Origin: Lewinellaceae bacterium
GTDB taxonomy: Bacteria; Bacteroidota; Bacteroidia; Chitinophagales; Saprospiraceae
Reading direction: 5' to 3'
DNA length: 64,000 nucleotides
Assembly (NCBI GenBank): GCA_020636375.1
Contig: JACJXZ010000015.1
Location: 186,001-250,000, forward strand
Below the pieces are notes generated by a model that saw only the letters and a program-made list of their open reading frames with translations, did no database searches and was not told the origin of the DNA. The position numbers and the translations under genes were made by a program. Below, piece after piece: positions 25,719 through 34,772 of this stretch (its first letter is position 1; every line of letters begins with the position of its first letter).

Positions 25719-26198
25719 TTAGTTCTTGCTTCGCTTCGGGTCTTTTTTAGCGGAGTAGTTCACCTTCAGCTGGCCGGATTTCCGGAGCTGAGTCTTGACG
25801 TCCTGAACGATGCCCATGGTCACTTCGCCATCTACCCGGAGGGAAGACGTGATCTGTCCGTGGCGGGATTCCGGCACTTTGATCTTATGCTTCTCCAGGA
25901 ACAGGGGGATATCCGCAGTGGTCGCGAATTTGTCGCCCAGTTGCAGGCGGGGCTTGGTGCCGTAGAGCGACTGGTATTTTACCAGCGGGCGCCCGATGTA
26001 TAGATAGTTGACCAGGGATTTTTCCTCCAGCTTGGTCAGCTCCGTGGCGTAGGGCGTCGTCACCTTCACCTTCAGCTCGGCGTCCCGCAGTACGGTAACC
26101 ACCATAAAGAAGAAGAGGAGCATGAAGATAATATCCGGAAGCGAAGCCGTGGAGATCGCAGGAGAAGTCTTACCTCTTTTTTTAGAAAATTTGGACAT
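25719..26198 (-). CDS. ExbD/TolR-family biopolymer transport protein (second ExbD)
   Basis: A 159-residue protein with one N-terminal membrane span preceded by a short cytoplasmic part: SLPDIIFMLLFFFMVVTVL, with the conserved Asp of ExbD/TolR (Asp22) that takes part in proton-driven force generation. The periplasmic part is about 120 residues and ends in a basic tail (KKDPKRSKN). It is the last gene of the cluster exbB - membrane protein - exbD - exbD. Two ExbD paralogs beside one ExbB are common in this phylum. It should energise TonB-dependent outer-membrane transport. Confidence 0.92.
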   Translation of the reverse strand: MSKFSKKRGKTSPAISTASLPDIIFMLLFFFMVVTVLRDAELKVKVTTPYATELTKLEEKSLVNYLYIGRPLVKYQSLYGTKPRLQLGDKFATTADIPLFLEKHKIKVPESRHGQITSSLRVDGEVTMGIVQDVKTQLRKSGQLKVNYSAKKDPKRSKN

Positions 26199-26230
26199 GA
26201 TAATTCAAGTTTTGTGAGGGTTGGGACAGG

Positions 26231-26370
26231 ATTTTGTTGGTAGACAGGATTGACAGGATTTACAGGAGGAGAATTTCCCCGGAATCCTGTATATCTTGTT
26301 AATCCTGTCTGCTAAATTGGCAGGATGGAGAATTTCCCCGGAGTCCTGTGTATATCCTGTCAATCCTGTC
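26231..26370. repeat. Interspersed tandem/inverted repeat between the two exbD genes
   Basis: Two units share GGAGAATTTCCCCGGA followed by an ATCCTGT...AATCCTGTCT stretch (units starting near 26268 and 26327), preceded by GACAGGATTGACAGGATT, which is complementary to the unit ends. The block can fold on itself. It splits an otherwise tight operon. Such ACAGGATT repeats are frequent in intergenic DNA of Bacteroidota. Confidence 0.65.
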
Positions 26371-26925
26371 TCATTCTTCACCGAAGGAAGTTGGTTCGGC
26401 TTCCGAAAGTACAAATGGGATTTCGTCGCGAATGGTTTTCCTGTAGGCGAAGGGCATGTCTTCGCTGTAGGGAATGCCATATTTTCGCAGGCTCATTTCG
26501 TCCCACAGTTCGTTATAGGCTGCTTTCAATTCGTTGTAGACTTCCAGATAGGCCTTGTAGCTGGTACCGCGGTCATTTTTCAGTGAAATGATAGCCTTGG
26601 TGGGCTTCTCGGCCATATCTTCCCGGTTGTACGGGTTGGCGATGAACTCCTTTGCCTTTTCGCGCAGGCGGTTCACGTCCATGATCTCACCCCGGACGAG
26701 GAGCTGGTCCTGGGCATTAACAAGGACGGAGAAAACGTTACGCGTTTTCAGCCTTGTAATGTCGGGTTCCTCTTCCGACCAGGGCGGGAGTTTTACGGTA
26801 ATACCTTTGTCTTCCACGATGGTAGTGGTCACGAGGAAGAAGATCAGCAGCAGGAAGGCAATGTCGGCCATCGAGCCTGCGTTGATCTCATTGGTCATCC
26901 GGTCTCTAGCGCTCGTTTTTGCCAT
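26371..26925 (-). CDS. ExbD/TolR-family biopolymer transport protein (first ExbD)
   Basis: A 184-residue protein. The membrane span with the functional Asp reads AGSMADIAFLLLIFFLVTTT (Asp21). The periplasmic part includes ITVKLPPWSEEEPD and KAIISLKNDRGTSYKAYLEV. It forms the proton channel subunit with ExbB. It follows the small membrane protein gene by 9 bases and is part of the operon starting at 28283. Its stop codon lies directly at the edge of the repeat block at 26231-26370. Confidence 0.93.
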   Translation of the reverse strand: MAKTSARDRMTNEINAGSMADIAFLLLIFFLVTTTIVEDKGITVKLPPWSEEEPDITRLKTRNVFSVLVNAQDQLLVRGEIMDVNRLREKAKEFIANPYNREDMAEKPTKAIISLKNDRGTSYKAYLEVYNELKAAYNELWDEMSLRKYGIPYSEDMPFAYRKTIRDEIPFVLSEAEPTSFGEE

Positions 26926-26934
26926 ATTCCTCTT

Positions 26935-27420
26935 TTATTTGAATAAGTTACGGACCTCTGCGAAAACAAAGGCGACGGCGGCGATGACTACCAGGGCCAC
27001 AGCAGTGGAAATGCCTCCGCTGATGAATTTGAGGTTGTTCGACGTAAATACAGCGCCGGCTTCCTCAAATTTATTGATCGCCCCCTGGATGTAAGGCGAA
27101 GCCTCGCCGCTTGCCATGGAGTAGGATACAAAGAAGATAACCAGCAGGATGCCAAAGCCAATGATTCCCTTCATAGAACCCTTGAAATCGCTTGCGATCT
27201 GAAACAGGCCGAAGGCCAGCAAGGCGATGGCGGCAATGATCGTCAGGGCGATAGCGCCGCCGAGGCCGAAGTTAAAAATGCCCGTTTGGTCCTGCTCTTC
27301 TTCCGGAAGGGCGGAAAACTCTCCGACGCCGGAGAGTACCGTCACCAGGAAGATAACGGTTATCAGTACACCTAACCCGAAGGCCAGCGCCTGGCCGTTT
27401 TTGGTTAAGAATTTATACAT
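26935..27420 (-). CDS. Conserved membrane protein of the ExbB/ExbD cluster
   Basis: A 161-residue protein with four predicted membrane spans (about residues 10-30, 50-72, 83-103, 137-157). I recognise no domain, but a gene of this size and topology is often found between exbB and exbD in Bacteroidota. The gaps to its neighbours are 17 and 9 bases, so it is very likely co-translated and belongs to the energising complex or its assembly. Function is inferred only from position. Confidence 0.8.
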   Translation of the reverse strand: MYKFLTKNGQALAFGLGVLITVIFLVTVLSGVGEFSALPEEEQDQTGIFNFGLGGAIALTIIAAIALLAFGLFQIASDFKGSMKGIIGFGILLVIFFVSYSMASGEASPYIQGAINKFEEAGAVFTSNNLKFISGGISTAVALVVIAAVAFVFAEVRNLFK

Positions 27421-27437
27421 AATAGTACTGGTTTCTC

Positions 27438-28283
27438 TTATTTCTTAAAAATGTTGTTGGCAGCCATGATGTCAACCAGGGCGATGGAAGCGTCTTCCAT
27501 CTTGTTGACGATCCCGTCGATCTTACTGACGATGTAGTTGTAGAAGATTTGGAGGATAATGGCTACGATCAGGCCGAATACCGTCGTCAGCAGGGCCACC
27601 TTGATACCGCCGGCAACGACGGAGGGCGACAGGTCGCCCACAGCTTCGATGCGGTCGAAAGCCTGGATCATACCGATTACCGTACCCATGAAGCCGAGCA
27701 TCGGGGCAATGGCGATGAAAAGAGAAATCCATACCAGGCCTTTTTCCAGCAGGCCCATCTGTACGCTGCCATACGAAACAATAGCTTTCTCTACGGCTTC
27801 GGGGCCGTCGTCGGCATTTTTCAGGCCTTCGTACAGGATACTGGCAGTTGGGCCCTGGGTGGACTTGCAGACCTCCATGGCGCCCTGGACGTCGCCGGAC
27901 TTGAGTTTCTCATCGATCCGCGACAGCAGCTTGTCGGTATTCGTGGTTGCAATGTTGAGCGTGATGATGCGCTCAATACAGAATGCCAGGCCGAGGATCA
28001 GGCAGATCAGTACGAAGCTCATGAAGCGCCAGTCGCCGTCGATGAAGTACTTCTTCAACACCTGATAGCCGCTCTGCGGCGCATCGGCAGTTTCTTCTTC
28101 AGCGGCAGGAGCGGGCGCAGGTTCCGGTTCAGGCTGTTCAGCCGGAGCTGCTTCTTCTTCCGCCGTAGCGTCTGTTTGTTCGGTACCTTCCTGGTCACCA
28201 CCTGCTGCATCCTGCGCATATACGAAATTGCCGGAGAATACTGCCAGTCCAAATACCAGCAGTAGTGCTATTAATTTTCGCAT
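27438..28283 (-). CDS. MotA/TolQ/ExbB proton channel family protein
   Basis: A 281-residue ExbB homolog from ATG 28283. It has a cleavable signal peptide (ending VYAQ), a low-complexity acidic and Pro-rich segment (residues about 25-70, EPEPAPAPAA) and three membrane spans. The conserved core reads FIAIAPMLGFMGTVIGMIQA and VVAGGIKVALLTTVFGLIVA. The extra N-terminal Glu/Pro/Ala segment is typical for ExbB of this phylum. It should form the pentameric proton channel that drives TonB or a Tol-like system together with the two ExbD proteins downstream. First gene of the operon; tRNA-Ser lies just upstream. Confidence 0.94.
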   Translation of the reverse strand: MRKLIALLLVFGLAVFSGNFVYAQDAAGGDQEGTEQTDATAEEEAAPAEQPEPEPAPAPAAEEETADAPQSGYQVLKKYFIDGDWRFMSFVLICLILGLAFCIERIITLNIATTNTDKLLSRIDEKLKSGDVQGAMEVCKSTQGPTASILYEGLKNADDGPEAVEKAIVSYGSVQMGLLEKGLVWISLFIAIAPMLGFMGTVIGMIQAFDRIEAVGDLSPSVVAGGIKVALLTTVFGLIVAIILQIFYNYIVSKIDGIVNKMEDASIALVDIMAANNIFKK

Positions 28284-28335
28284 AGTCAATACGGTTTTAC
28301 GATTGTTTTTGTAAAGTTTAGCTAAGTTGGTTTAG

Positions 28336-28423
28336 CGGAGAGAGAGGGATTCGAACCCTCGATACCCTTTTGGGGTATACACGCTTTCCAGGCGTGCCTC
28401 TTAAGCCACTCGAGCACCTCTCC
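28336..28423 (-). tRNA. tRNA-Ser (anticodon GGA)
   Basis: On the minus strand an 88-nt cloverleaf: acceptor GGAGAGG with TCTCTCC, anticodon arm CACGC-CTGGAAA-GCGTG with anticodon GGA, a long class II variable arm (TATACCCCAAAAGGGTAT) and T arm GAGGG-TTCGAAT-CCCTC. The 3' CCA is not encoded. Confidence 0.96.
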
Positions 28424-28621
28424 GTTTTCCTTGAAACATCAGGCGAATTTGGAATAAAGAACATTTGAAAATCGTTCGCCTTGAGCAAATATAGTTATTA
28501 AGAACTTTATGCCAATGCAGAATAACACAAAAATTGCAAAAAGATGAAACATATCAAAATTTTGAACCGCTGTAAGGCAGTTTAGGCGGCTGCTGGCCAG
28601 GTTTTTAGCCCGGCCATTTAG

Positions 28622-29422
28622 CTATTGGTTATGAAAGCCTTCGCCGGCCAGGGCGGCTGCGGGAAACAGCTGCCCGGCATTCCTGCTCGTGGTTTCGGCC
28701 ACTTCCCGGAAGGAAACCCCTTTGAGGGCGGCCAGCTTTTCGGCCACCAGCCGGACATACGCGCTCTCATTCCGCTTGCCCCGGTACGGAACCGGCGCCA
28801 GGAAGGGCGCGTCGGTTTCCAGCACGACGTGTTCCAGGCCGATTTTTTCCATTACCTTATCCAGCCCGGCGTTCTTAAACGTCAGCACGCCGCCAATGCC
28901 GAGGAAAAAGCCCAGCTCTGTAATGCGGCGGGCCTGCTCTTCGGTTCCGGAAAAACAGTGAAAAACCCCCCGGAGGCGTTCGTCTTTTATTTGTTCGGTC
29001 AGTTCAATGAGGATATCTGTCGACTCGCGGGAGTGGATGACGATGGGTACGCCCAACTCTTTGGCCCATTCGGCTTGTTGAAGGAAAGCCTCTTTTTGTT
29101 GTTCCAGGAAGGTTTTATCCCAGTACAGGTCGATGCCGATCTCCCCGATGGCGCAAAACGGGCGCTCATCCAGCCAGTCGCGCACGATGGCCAGCTCTTC
29201 CTCAAAGTTTTCTTTTACGGAACAGGGGTGCAGGCCCATCATGGCAAAACAGCGGCCGGGATATGCTTCTTCCAGTTCCAGCATCTTCGTGATCGAAGAA
29301 CTGTCGATGTTGGGGAGAAAAAACTGCTCCACCCCGCTGTCCAATGCCCGTCGGATCATCTCGTCGCGGTCTTCGTCGAATTGTTCCAGGTAAAGGTGGG
29401 TGTGGGTATCGATCAAGCGCAT
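28622..29422 (-). CDS. TatD family metal-dependent DNase/hydrolase
   Basis: A 266-residue TatD-family TIM-barrel hydrolase. Metal ligands are visible in MRLIDTHTHLY (HxH), AIGEIGIDLYWD (Glu), VIHSRES and VFHCFSG (His) and VLETDAPFLAP (Asp). TatD proteins are 3'-5' exonucleases/DNases and also act on D-amino-acid tRNA-like products; the exact substrate is open. The length is normal. It is separated from the tRNA by 198 bases and read divergently from the RNase H gene. Confidence 0.92.
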   Translation of the reverse strand: MRLIDTHTHLYLEQFDEDRDEMIRRALDSGVEQFFLPNIDSSSITKMLELEEAYPGRCFAMMGLHPCSVKENFEEELAIVRDWLDERPFCAIGEIGIDLYWDKTFLEQQKEAFLQQAEWAKELGVPIVIHSRESTDILIELTEQIKDERLRGVFHCFSGTEEQARRITELGFFLGIGGVLTFKNAGLDKVMEKIGLEHVVLETDAPFLAPVPYRGKRNESAYVRLVAEKLAALKGVSFREVAETTSRNAGQLFPAAALAGEGFHNQ

Positions 29423-29594
29423 GCCGGTTCCTCTTTTGCGTAAAGATATTACATTTTTTAAAGCTCCTCCTATTCATGGATTATATTTCAGCCGTTTTTG
29501 GCGTATGGGCCGGCATACTTCGCCGGCGCCTTTTGCGTTTCAGGTACGGATTGCCTAACTTCCCGCCGCATCGGAAACAACCATCAAACAACTC

Positions 29595-30233
29595 ATGGCC
29601 AAAAAGAATAAATACTACGTCGTTTGGGAAGGCAACACCCCGGGCGTTTATGACAACTGGACGGACTGCCAGCTCCAGATTAAGGGATACCCCGGCGCCA
29701 AATACAAGGGATTCCCAACCCGGGAGGAAGCCGTGGCCGCTTTTCGCGGAAGTTTTCAGGAACACATCAGCGCCGGCAGCCCCGGCCGGGCAAAGCCCCG
29801 GCCCGCCGTTTCCGAAGAGGCCCGCAAAGATATTGTATGGGACAGCCTCAGCGTGGACGCCGCCTGCAGCGGAAACCCGGGCGTGATGGAATACCAGGGC
29901 GTCGATACCCGGACCAAAGCGCAGGTCTTCCACAAAAAGTTCAGCCTGGGCACCAACAACATCGGCGAATTCCTGGCCATCGTCCACGCCCTGGCCCTCT
30001 TCAAACAACAGGGGAAGGATACACCTATATATACAGACTCCAAAACGGCAATGAGCTGGGTGAGAAGGAAAAAGGCCAATACGCAACTGAAACGCACCGC
30101 CCAGACCCGGCTGATCTGGGAACTCATCGGCCGGGCCGAAACGTGGCTGAAAAACAATACCTGGGACAACCCCATCCTGAAGTGGGATACGGAACGGTGG
30201 GGGGAGATTCCGGCGGATTTCGGAAGGAAGTGA
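29595..30233 (+). CDS. rnhA: Ribonuclease H with viroplasmin-type N-terminal domain
   Basis: A 212-residue protein. Residues 6-50 form a viroplasmin (caulimovirus-like, hybrid-binding) domain: KYYVVWEGNTPGVYDNW and YKGFPTREEAVAAF. The RNase H domain follows with acidic residues Asp88 (SVDAACSGNPG), Glu125 (NNIGEFLAI), Asp148 (IYTDSKTA) and Asp198 (LKWDTERWGE). It degrades RNA in RNA-DNA hybrids. This domain order is usual for RNase H of Bacteroidota. The gene is single, converging with the second caspase gene. Confidence 0.93.
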   Translation: MAKKNKYYVVWEGNTPGVYDNWTDCQLQIKGYPGAKYKGFPTREEAVAAFRGSFQEHISAGSPGRAKPRPAVSEEARKDIVWDSLSVDAACSGNPGVMEYQGVDTRTKAQVFHKKFSLGTNNIGEFLAIVHALALFKQQGKDTPIYTDSKTAMSWVRRKKANTQLKRTAQTRLIWELIGRAETWLKNNTWDNPILKWDTERWGEIPADFGRK

Positions 30234-30294
30234 ATGAATAGGCAAGTCCTGACCGGAAGCGCTGCAGCGAAGCCAGGCAGGGAACCAGCGCCGG

Positions 30295-33200
30295 TCATTC
30301 AATAGCGCCTTCCAACTGCATCAGGATAGCGGAGGGCAGGTTGCTGAGCGCATCCCGGGAGAGGGAAACATCAAAATCCCGGATGGCTTCTCTTCCTTTA
30401 AAGAGTTTACCGTACACCCTTATTTCTCCCTCCCTGCGCTGATAGCGGCCTTTCAGCGAATAGGCTTTGGCGTATTCCGGGATGTCTACATAGATCAACT
30501 GGGCGCCCACTCCTTTAGAGGACATTTGCAGAAAGTGTTCTTCCAGCAGTTTTCCCAGGCCCAGCACATCGTCAAAAAGCACTTCATCCTGAAAGTAATT
30601 GCGGACGAATACCGGTTTGGGAGAGCTCAGGCTGATGTTCACCGCTTCGTTGTTGATCCCGATGTCAAAGCTGCCCCGGAGGGGGCCATCCGCCATGGGT
30701 TGCTGAATGCCTCCGATGCCTTCGGCCAGTTCGGGGACGCGCTGCTGGGCGAATTCGAACAGCCGGGCAACATCGACGTACTTTCCTTCCCGGAGCGCAA
30801 GCCCGTCTATGCCTTGAAGAAGGCTGTATGTCAATAACCCCTGCCCGTATTTACCCGCTTCATAACTGACTTTGTTCGAAGCACTGCCGGCAAGGACGAA
30901 CATGCCCGTGCGGTCCTGCATGCGGTCGAATGCCCGCACCTGGGTTGAGCTCAGGGATTTCTTGCTGCTGGAGAGGGATTCTATCAGTCCGCCGGAGTAG
31001 CAGGCATCCAGGATCAGGACTTGCTTTTGAGCGGGAATGAGGTTGATCCACCGGGTCAGTTCTGAACTGGAAATGGCGCGGGATTGGCGAATGCCGTCGT
31101 CGCTGAGGTCTATGCTGGCTATTTCCTGGGTGAGATAATAGAATTGAGCCCGGTCAGCATCCCCATAGGTGATGCCGTGGCCCGAAAGGTAAACCAGCAG
31201 GATGTCTTCGGCTTTGGCTTGTTGTTCGAAGGCCCGGAAGGCTGCCTGGATATTATCTTTCTTGGGGTGCATGGCGATTTCAGCTGTATCCGTAGTGAGG
31301 AGCTGGATGAAGACTTCATCCACTCCGAAAAGCTGGCTGCCGGCCTGTTGAATGGCCGTAGCCATGGCTATGGCGTCCTGCCCGGAGTACTTCAGGTCCA
31401 GTTGTTGGCCGGCATAATCAGCCGTGCCGATGATGATGGCGTAAAGGGCCGGGTCGTTTACGGCGTCGAAGGAAGGGGCGAAACCAGAGCTGTCCCCTTC
31501 GCCCCTGGCCCGCCGGGTGCTGGCCTTGTAGCCCAGTTCCAGAGGGCTGCTCCTGAGCCAGCCGGCTTCGTTGTAGGCCCGTATCATGATCCTGTTCGCG
31601 CTGTCGGGGTGGGCATAAAAGTAACGGGCATAATCCTCCAGGCTGATCCGCAGGGAACTGTCCCGGCTACCGGAAGGCCGCCTTTCGGGGTTCGCCTCTT
31701 CCAGGATTTCCTTGTCGTTGATGAAAAGGCTTACTTTCCCGATCCCGCCGCTGCGGGCTTTCAGCTGGATATAGAGCGAGTCCTTCCGGATTTCCGCTTC
31801 CACAACAGGATAAAGGGGGACGGACTCGAGCCGGGATACCGAACGGATGGGCTCATCGGAAAGCCCCAGCAGTTTGGGCAGCAGCCCCGGCTCGTAGTAC
31901 CTTTCCTTCAGCTGCTCCAGTTCGACCGTCTCCCGGCCGACGACGAAGAAAAGTTTGTTCATAGCGTGGGGCGAGGCGTCGAAAAGCCCGGAGGGCGCGA
32001 TGGCCACCCAGCCATCCACATCCAGGAAGATGAGTTCGGCGACGAGGGTATGATTGCGGGTATCCCAGATGTCGATCCTGCCGTCAACGGCCAGGAATAC
32101 GAAACGGTTATCAGGGGAAATGCAGGCCTGCTCAAGGGAAACCGTGCCTTTGTGCATTTTGGTCCATCCTCTGGATTGGGCACTGGTTAGTACCACCTGG
32201 CTGGTATAATTATAAAAAAACCCCAGTTGGAAAGAACTATCGGGTGCGTCCAGAGAAAAAAAGGAGGGCCATTGCTTGTGGGCCGGCCTCAGTGCCGGGT
32301 CGTCGTTCTCTTCCTGGCCAGGAGGTTCAAGGTTCTTCAGGGAAAGAGGGGGGGCGGCACCGGCGAGCATGGAGGTGGGGGCCTTTGCCAGTTTATCATA
32401 GGTGCTGAAATAAATATTTTCGGAATCAGCTTTGATCTTGTAGGCGAAGAACATGCTGTCCATTACCATTTTCAAACGGCTTTGTTCAAGGTCCAGCATC
32501 ATGATCTTCTGCTGGGGAACAATGGTGTCGTAGGCATAATCGCCGCAGGGCCGGAGGGAAAAGAGGAGCTTTTTCCCCTGCTCAAAGCTGGTGAGGCTGC
32601 CAATTTCCTGACAGTAGCATTTAAAGTGTTGATGAGCTGCCCCTTTTCCCTTTTGGGCCAGCTCAAAGTGGACGGAGGCTGCTTCATCTGAGGTCAGTTC
32701 ATCCAATGGCTGCTGGGTGATCGAGAGATCGTAGGGGCCTTCGCCTCCCGTTGGAGGTTTCCGCCAGATGTCGAACCTGCCCGATAATTTACGGGGCCTT
32801 TTGGTTTTTTCGAAAAGGTGCAAAGGCAGGCTGGTTACCATGCCGGGTTTAAATTTTGCCAGCTTTTCCCGCCGGGGGAAATAGGCGTCAAGCCCAAAGG
32901 GGAAATGAAAAAAAAGAGCATCGTTCTCTTCTGATACGCCCAGGTTTCCGGGATCGTACAGCCACTTTGAAATGTCTTGCGGCATTTCATGGGCCTCGTC
33001 TGGATATTGCAGGGCGAGGGCCGGGTAATTCCCGGCCAGGTCAAGAAGCTCCAGGTTGTAGCCGTCGGGATAATATTCGTTCTCGATCCAGCCTCCCTTA
33101 TTGCCGATTTTCAGGTAAAACCTGCCGTTTTCAGAGAGGTATGCTTCATCCAGGCGGGAGAACATCTGCCCTATCCGGGAAGGGATAGAAACCTGTTGCC

Positions 33201-33576
33201 CTTCATCGATCAATACCTTTAAAATACCGCCGGCGCATTCGGCGAAGAGGGTTTGGCTATCGGCGGAAAACCAGTAGCGGCCGGAAAAATCGGAGGTTTC
33301 CAAAAGGTCGCTTTTCAGTTCCTCGGGAGCCGCCAGCCTCCGGATGGGGCGCAGGGGGTTGGTACGCCATACCCACAACTCGGCATGGCCGCTGCTGCCA
33401 ATGCCTGGCGCGGTGCCAAACAGTTGTACCAGGAACTGGCCGTCGGGAGAGTATTTGGCTTCGCCGACGTATTCCTCCTGGAGGTCCAGCCGGGGTATGA
33501 AAAGTTCCGGCTTCTGCGCGAAGGAGAGAAGGGAAGAAATGGACAGCAAAAGGAACGGCAAAAGGGCCTTTCTCAT
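30295..33576 (-). CDS. Secreted caspase family protease (second paralog)
   Basis: A 1093-residue paralog of the protein at 9895-13950. Signal peptide MRKALLPFLLLSISSLLSFA, then a shorter and more diverged beta-propeller-like region than in the first paralog. The linker SGLFDASPHAMNKLFFVVGR and LKERYYEPGLLPKLLG is conserved. The caspase domain spans about 708-960 with His800 (YLSGHGITYG) and Cys859 (LDACYSGG). The last ~115 residues (VFVRNYFQDEVLFDDVLGLG, LIYVDIPEYAKAYSLKGRY) match the C-terminal domain of the paralog. It lies 81 bases downstream of def on the same strand and could be co-transcribed with ruvX and def. Both catalytic residues are intact, so it is probably an active periplasmic or surface protease; the function is unknown. 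Confidence 0.9.
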   Translation of the reverse strand: MRKALLPFLLLSISSLLSFAQKPELFIPRLDLQEEYVGEAKYSPDGQFLVQLFGTAPGIGSSGHAELWVWRTNPLRPIRRLAAPEELKSDLLETSDFSGRYWFSADSQTLFAECAGGILKVLIDEGQQVSIPSRIGQMFSRLDEAYLSENGRFYLKIGNKGGWIENEYYPDGYNLELLDLAGNYPALALQYPDEAHEMPQDISKWLYDPGNLGVSEENDALFFHFPFGLDAYFPRREKLAKFKPGMVTSLPLHLFEKTKRPRKLSGRFDIWRKPPTGGEGPYDLSITQQPLDELTSDEAASVHFELAQKGKGAAHQHFKCYCQEIGSLTSFEQGKKLLFSLRPCGDYAYDTIVPQQKIMMLDLEQSRLKMVMDSMFFAYKIKADSENIYFSTYDKLAKAPTSMLAGAAPPLSLKNLEPPGQEENDDPALRPAHKQWPSFFSLDAPDSSFQLGFFYNYTSQVVLTSAQSRGWTKMHKGTVSLEQACISPDNRFVFLAVDGRIDIWDTRNHTLVAELIFLDVDGWVAIAPSGLFDASPHAMNKLFFVVGRETVELEQLKERYYEPGLLPKLLGLSDEPIRSVSRLESVPLYPVVEAEIRKDSLYIQLKARSGGIGKVSLFINDKEILEEANPERRPSGSRDSSLRISLEDYARYFYAHPDSANRIMIRAYNEAGWLRSSPLELGYKASTRRARGEGDSSGFAPSFDAVNDPALYAIIIGTADYAGQQLDLKYSGQDAIAMATAIQQAGSQLFGVDEVFIQLLTTDTAEIAMHPKKDNIQAAFRAFEQQAKAEDILLVYLSGHGITYGDADRAQFYYLTQEIASIDLSDDGIRQSRAISSSELTRWINLIPAQKQVLILDACYSGGLIESLSSSKKSLSSTQVRAFDRMQDRTGMFVLAGSASNKVSYEAGKYGQGLLTYSLLQGIDGLALREGKYVDVARLFEFAQQRVPELAEGIGGIQQPMADGPLRGSFDIGINNEAVNISLSSPKPVFVRNYFQDEVLFDDVLGLGKLLEEHFLQMSSKGVGAQLIYVDIPEYAKAYSLKGRYQRREGEIRVYGKLFKGREAIRDFDVSLSRDALSNLPSAILMQLEGAIE

Positions 33577-33657
33577 GGGGATAAATGTTTGGGCTTGCCC
33601 GACAAGATATTGAATTTGAACAAGCTGGCAAAGGTCACCCCCGAAAGGCCCATATTT

Positions 33658-34218
33658 CTACCGTGCCACCGGGAACTTCATTTTATACTCCACCTTCACC
33701 TTGCCCTTCCTGATGTCCTCCAGCTTGCGGCGTACCAGCCTGCGTTTGATCGGCTTGAGGTGCTCGGTGAAGAGGATGCCGTCGATGTGGTCGTACTCGT
33801 GCTGGATGACGCGGGCGTTGACGCCGGTGAAGACCTTTTCGTGCGCCTCGAAATTTTCATCCACATAGCGGAGGCGGAGCTGGGGCGGGCGGTCCACATC
33901 GCCGCGCACGTCGGGGATGCTGAGGCAGCCTTCCTCGTAGGTCCAGGGCTCGCCGGCTTCTTCGACCTTGTGGGCGTTGATGAAAACCTGCCTGATCCCT
34001 TCGTCCTCTTTGCCTTCCTCCATGATCTGGATGGTGTCGACGACAAAAAGCCGGATGGACTGCCCAACCTGGGGCGCGGCCAGGCCGACGCCTTCGGCGT
34101 GGTACATCGTTTCCCACATATTCTCGATAAATTCCTGGAGGCCGGGGTGTTCCTGCGTGATGTCTTCCGCCATTTTTTTCAGGACCGGTTGTCCATAGGC
34201 GTATATCGGTAATAACAT
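33658..34218 (-). CDS. def: Peptide deformylase
   Basis: A 186-residue peptide deformylase. The three motifs are present: GVGLAAPQVG (motif 1), EEGCLSIP (motif 2, metal Cys) and QHEYDHIDG (motif 3, HExxH-type metal His and catalytic Glu). It removes the formyl group from nascent proteins. Placed 9 bases after ruvX, so the two are one transcription unit, an arrangement often found in this phylum. Confidence 0.97.
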   Translation of the reverse strand: MLLPIYAYGQPVLKKMAEDITQEHPGLQEFIENMWETMYHAEGVGLAAPQVGQSIRLFVVDTIQIMEEGKEDEGIRQVFINAHKVEEAGEPWTYEEGCLSIPDVRGDVDRPPQLRLRYVDENFEAHEKVFTGVNARVIQHEYDHIDGILFTEHLKPIKRRLVRRKLEDIRKGKVKVEYKMKFPVAR

Positions 34219-34227
34219 CGTTTGGTA

Positions 34228-34644
34228 TTAGCTTCTTTTGGTTTCGAGATAATCCTGTAAGATCAATACAGCGCTCACTTTGTCGACGAGGCTTTTGTCC
34301 CGGCGCTTTTTTTTCCTGGCGCCGCTTTGCAAAATAACCTGCCTGGCCTCTTCGGAAGTATAACGCTCATCATGAGTAACAACTTCAATATCGGGAAAAA
34401 GTTTTTTCAGCTTTCGCACAAAACCGACGACCAGGGGATGGATCTGCGCCGGGTTGCCGTCGGGATAAAGCGGTTCGCCGACCACGATGGTTTCCACCTC
34501 CTCCTGCCCCAGGTACTGCTTCAGGTACTCTTCCAGCTCCGGAGTGGCTACCGTATCCAGCCCGCTGGCAATGATCTGCAGGGGGTCGGTGACGGCCAGG
34601 CCGGTGCGTTTGGTGCCGTAGTCGATGGCGAGGATGCGGGGCAT
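34228..34644 (-). CDS. ruvX: RuvX/YqgF putative Holliday junction resolvase
   Basis: A 138-residue RNase H-fold nuclease. Motifs: ILAIDYGTKRTGLAVTD with the catalytic Asp8, IVVGEPLYPDG and VVTHDERYTSEEA. YqgF proteins process 16S rRNA precursors or Holliday junctions. It is followed by def with a 9-base gap. Confidence 0.94.
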   Translation of the reverse strand: MPRILAIDYGTKRTGLAVTDPLQIIASGLDTVATPELEEYLKQYLGQEEVETIVVGEPLYPDGNPAQIHPLVVGFVRKLKKLFPDIEVVTHDERYTSEEARQVILQSGARKKKRRDKSLVDKVSAVLILQDYLETKRS

Positions 34645-34772
34645 GGTTGGATGGTTATGTGGTTTATTGCCGGGAGTTTGGGGCGCTAAAATGTGCTCAA
34701 ATTTAATAATTCGGGCTGAAACAACGAATCGTGAAGTTATTTTTTAATCACTACTAAGGGGCCGGCCGGCGG

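Noticed and set aside
27549..28265. Plus-strand frame of 238 codons over the ExbB gene
   Set aside because: Antisense shadow of a clear ExbB homolog.
25719..28283. Considered a Tol-Pal locus
   Set aside because: No TolA, TolB or Pal gene is adjacent; the cluster exbB, small membrane protein, exbD, exbD fits a TonB-energising cluster better.
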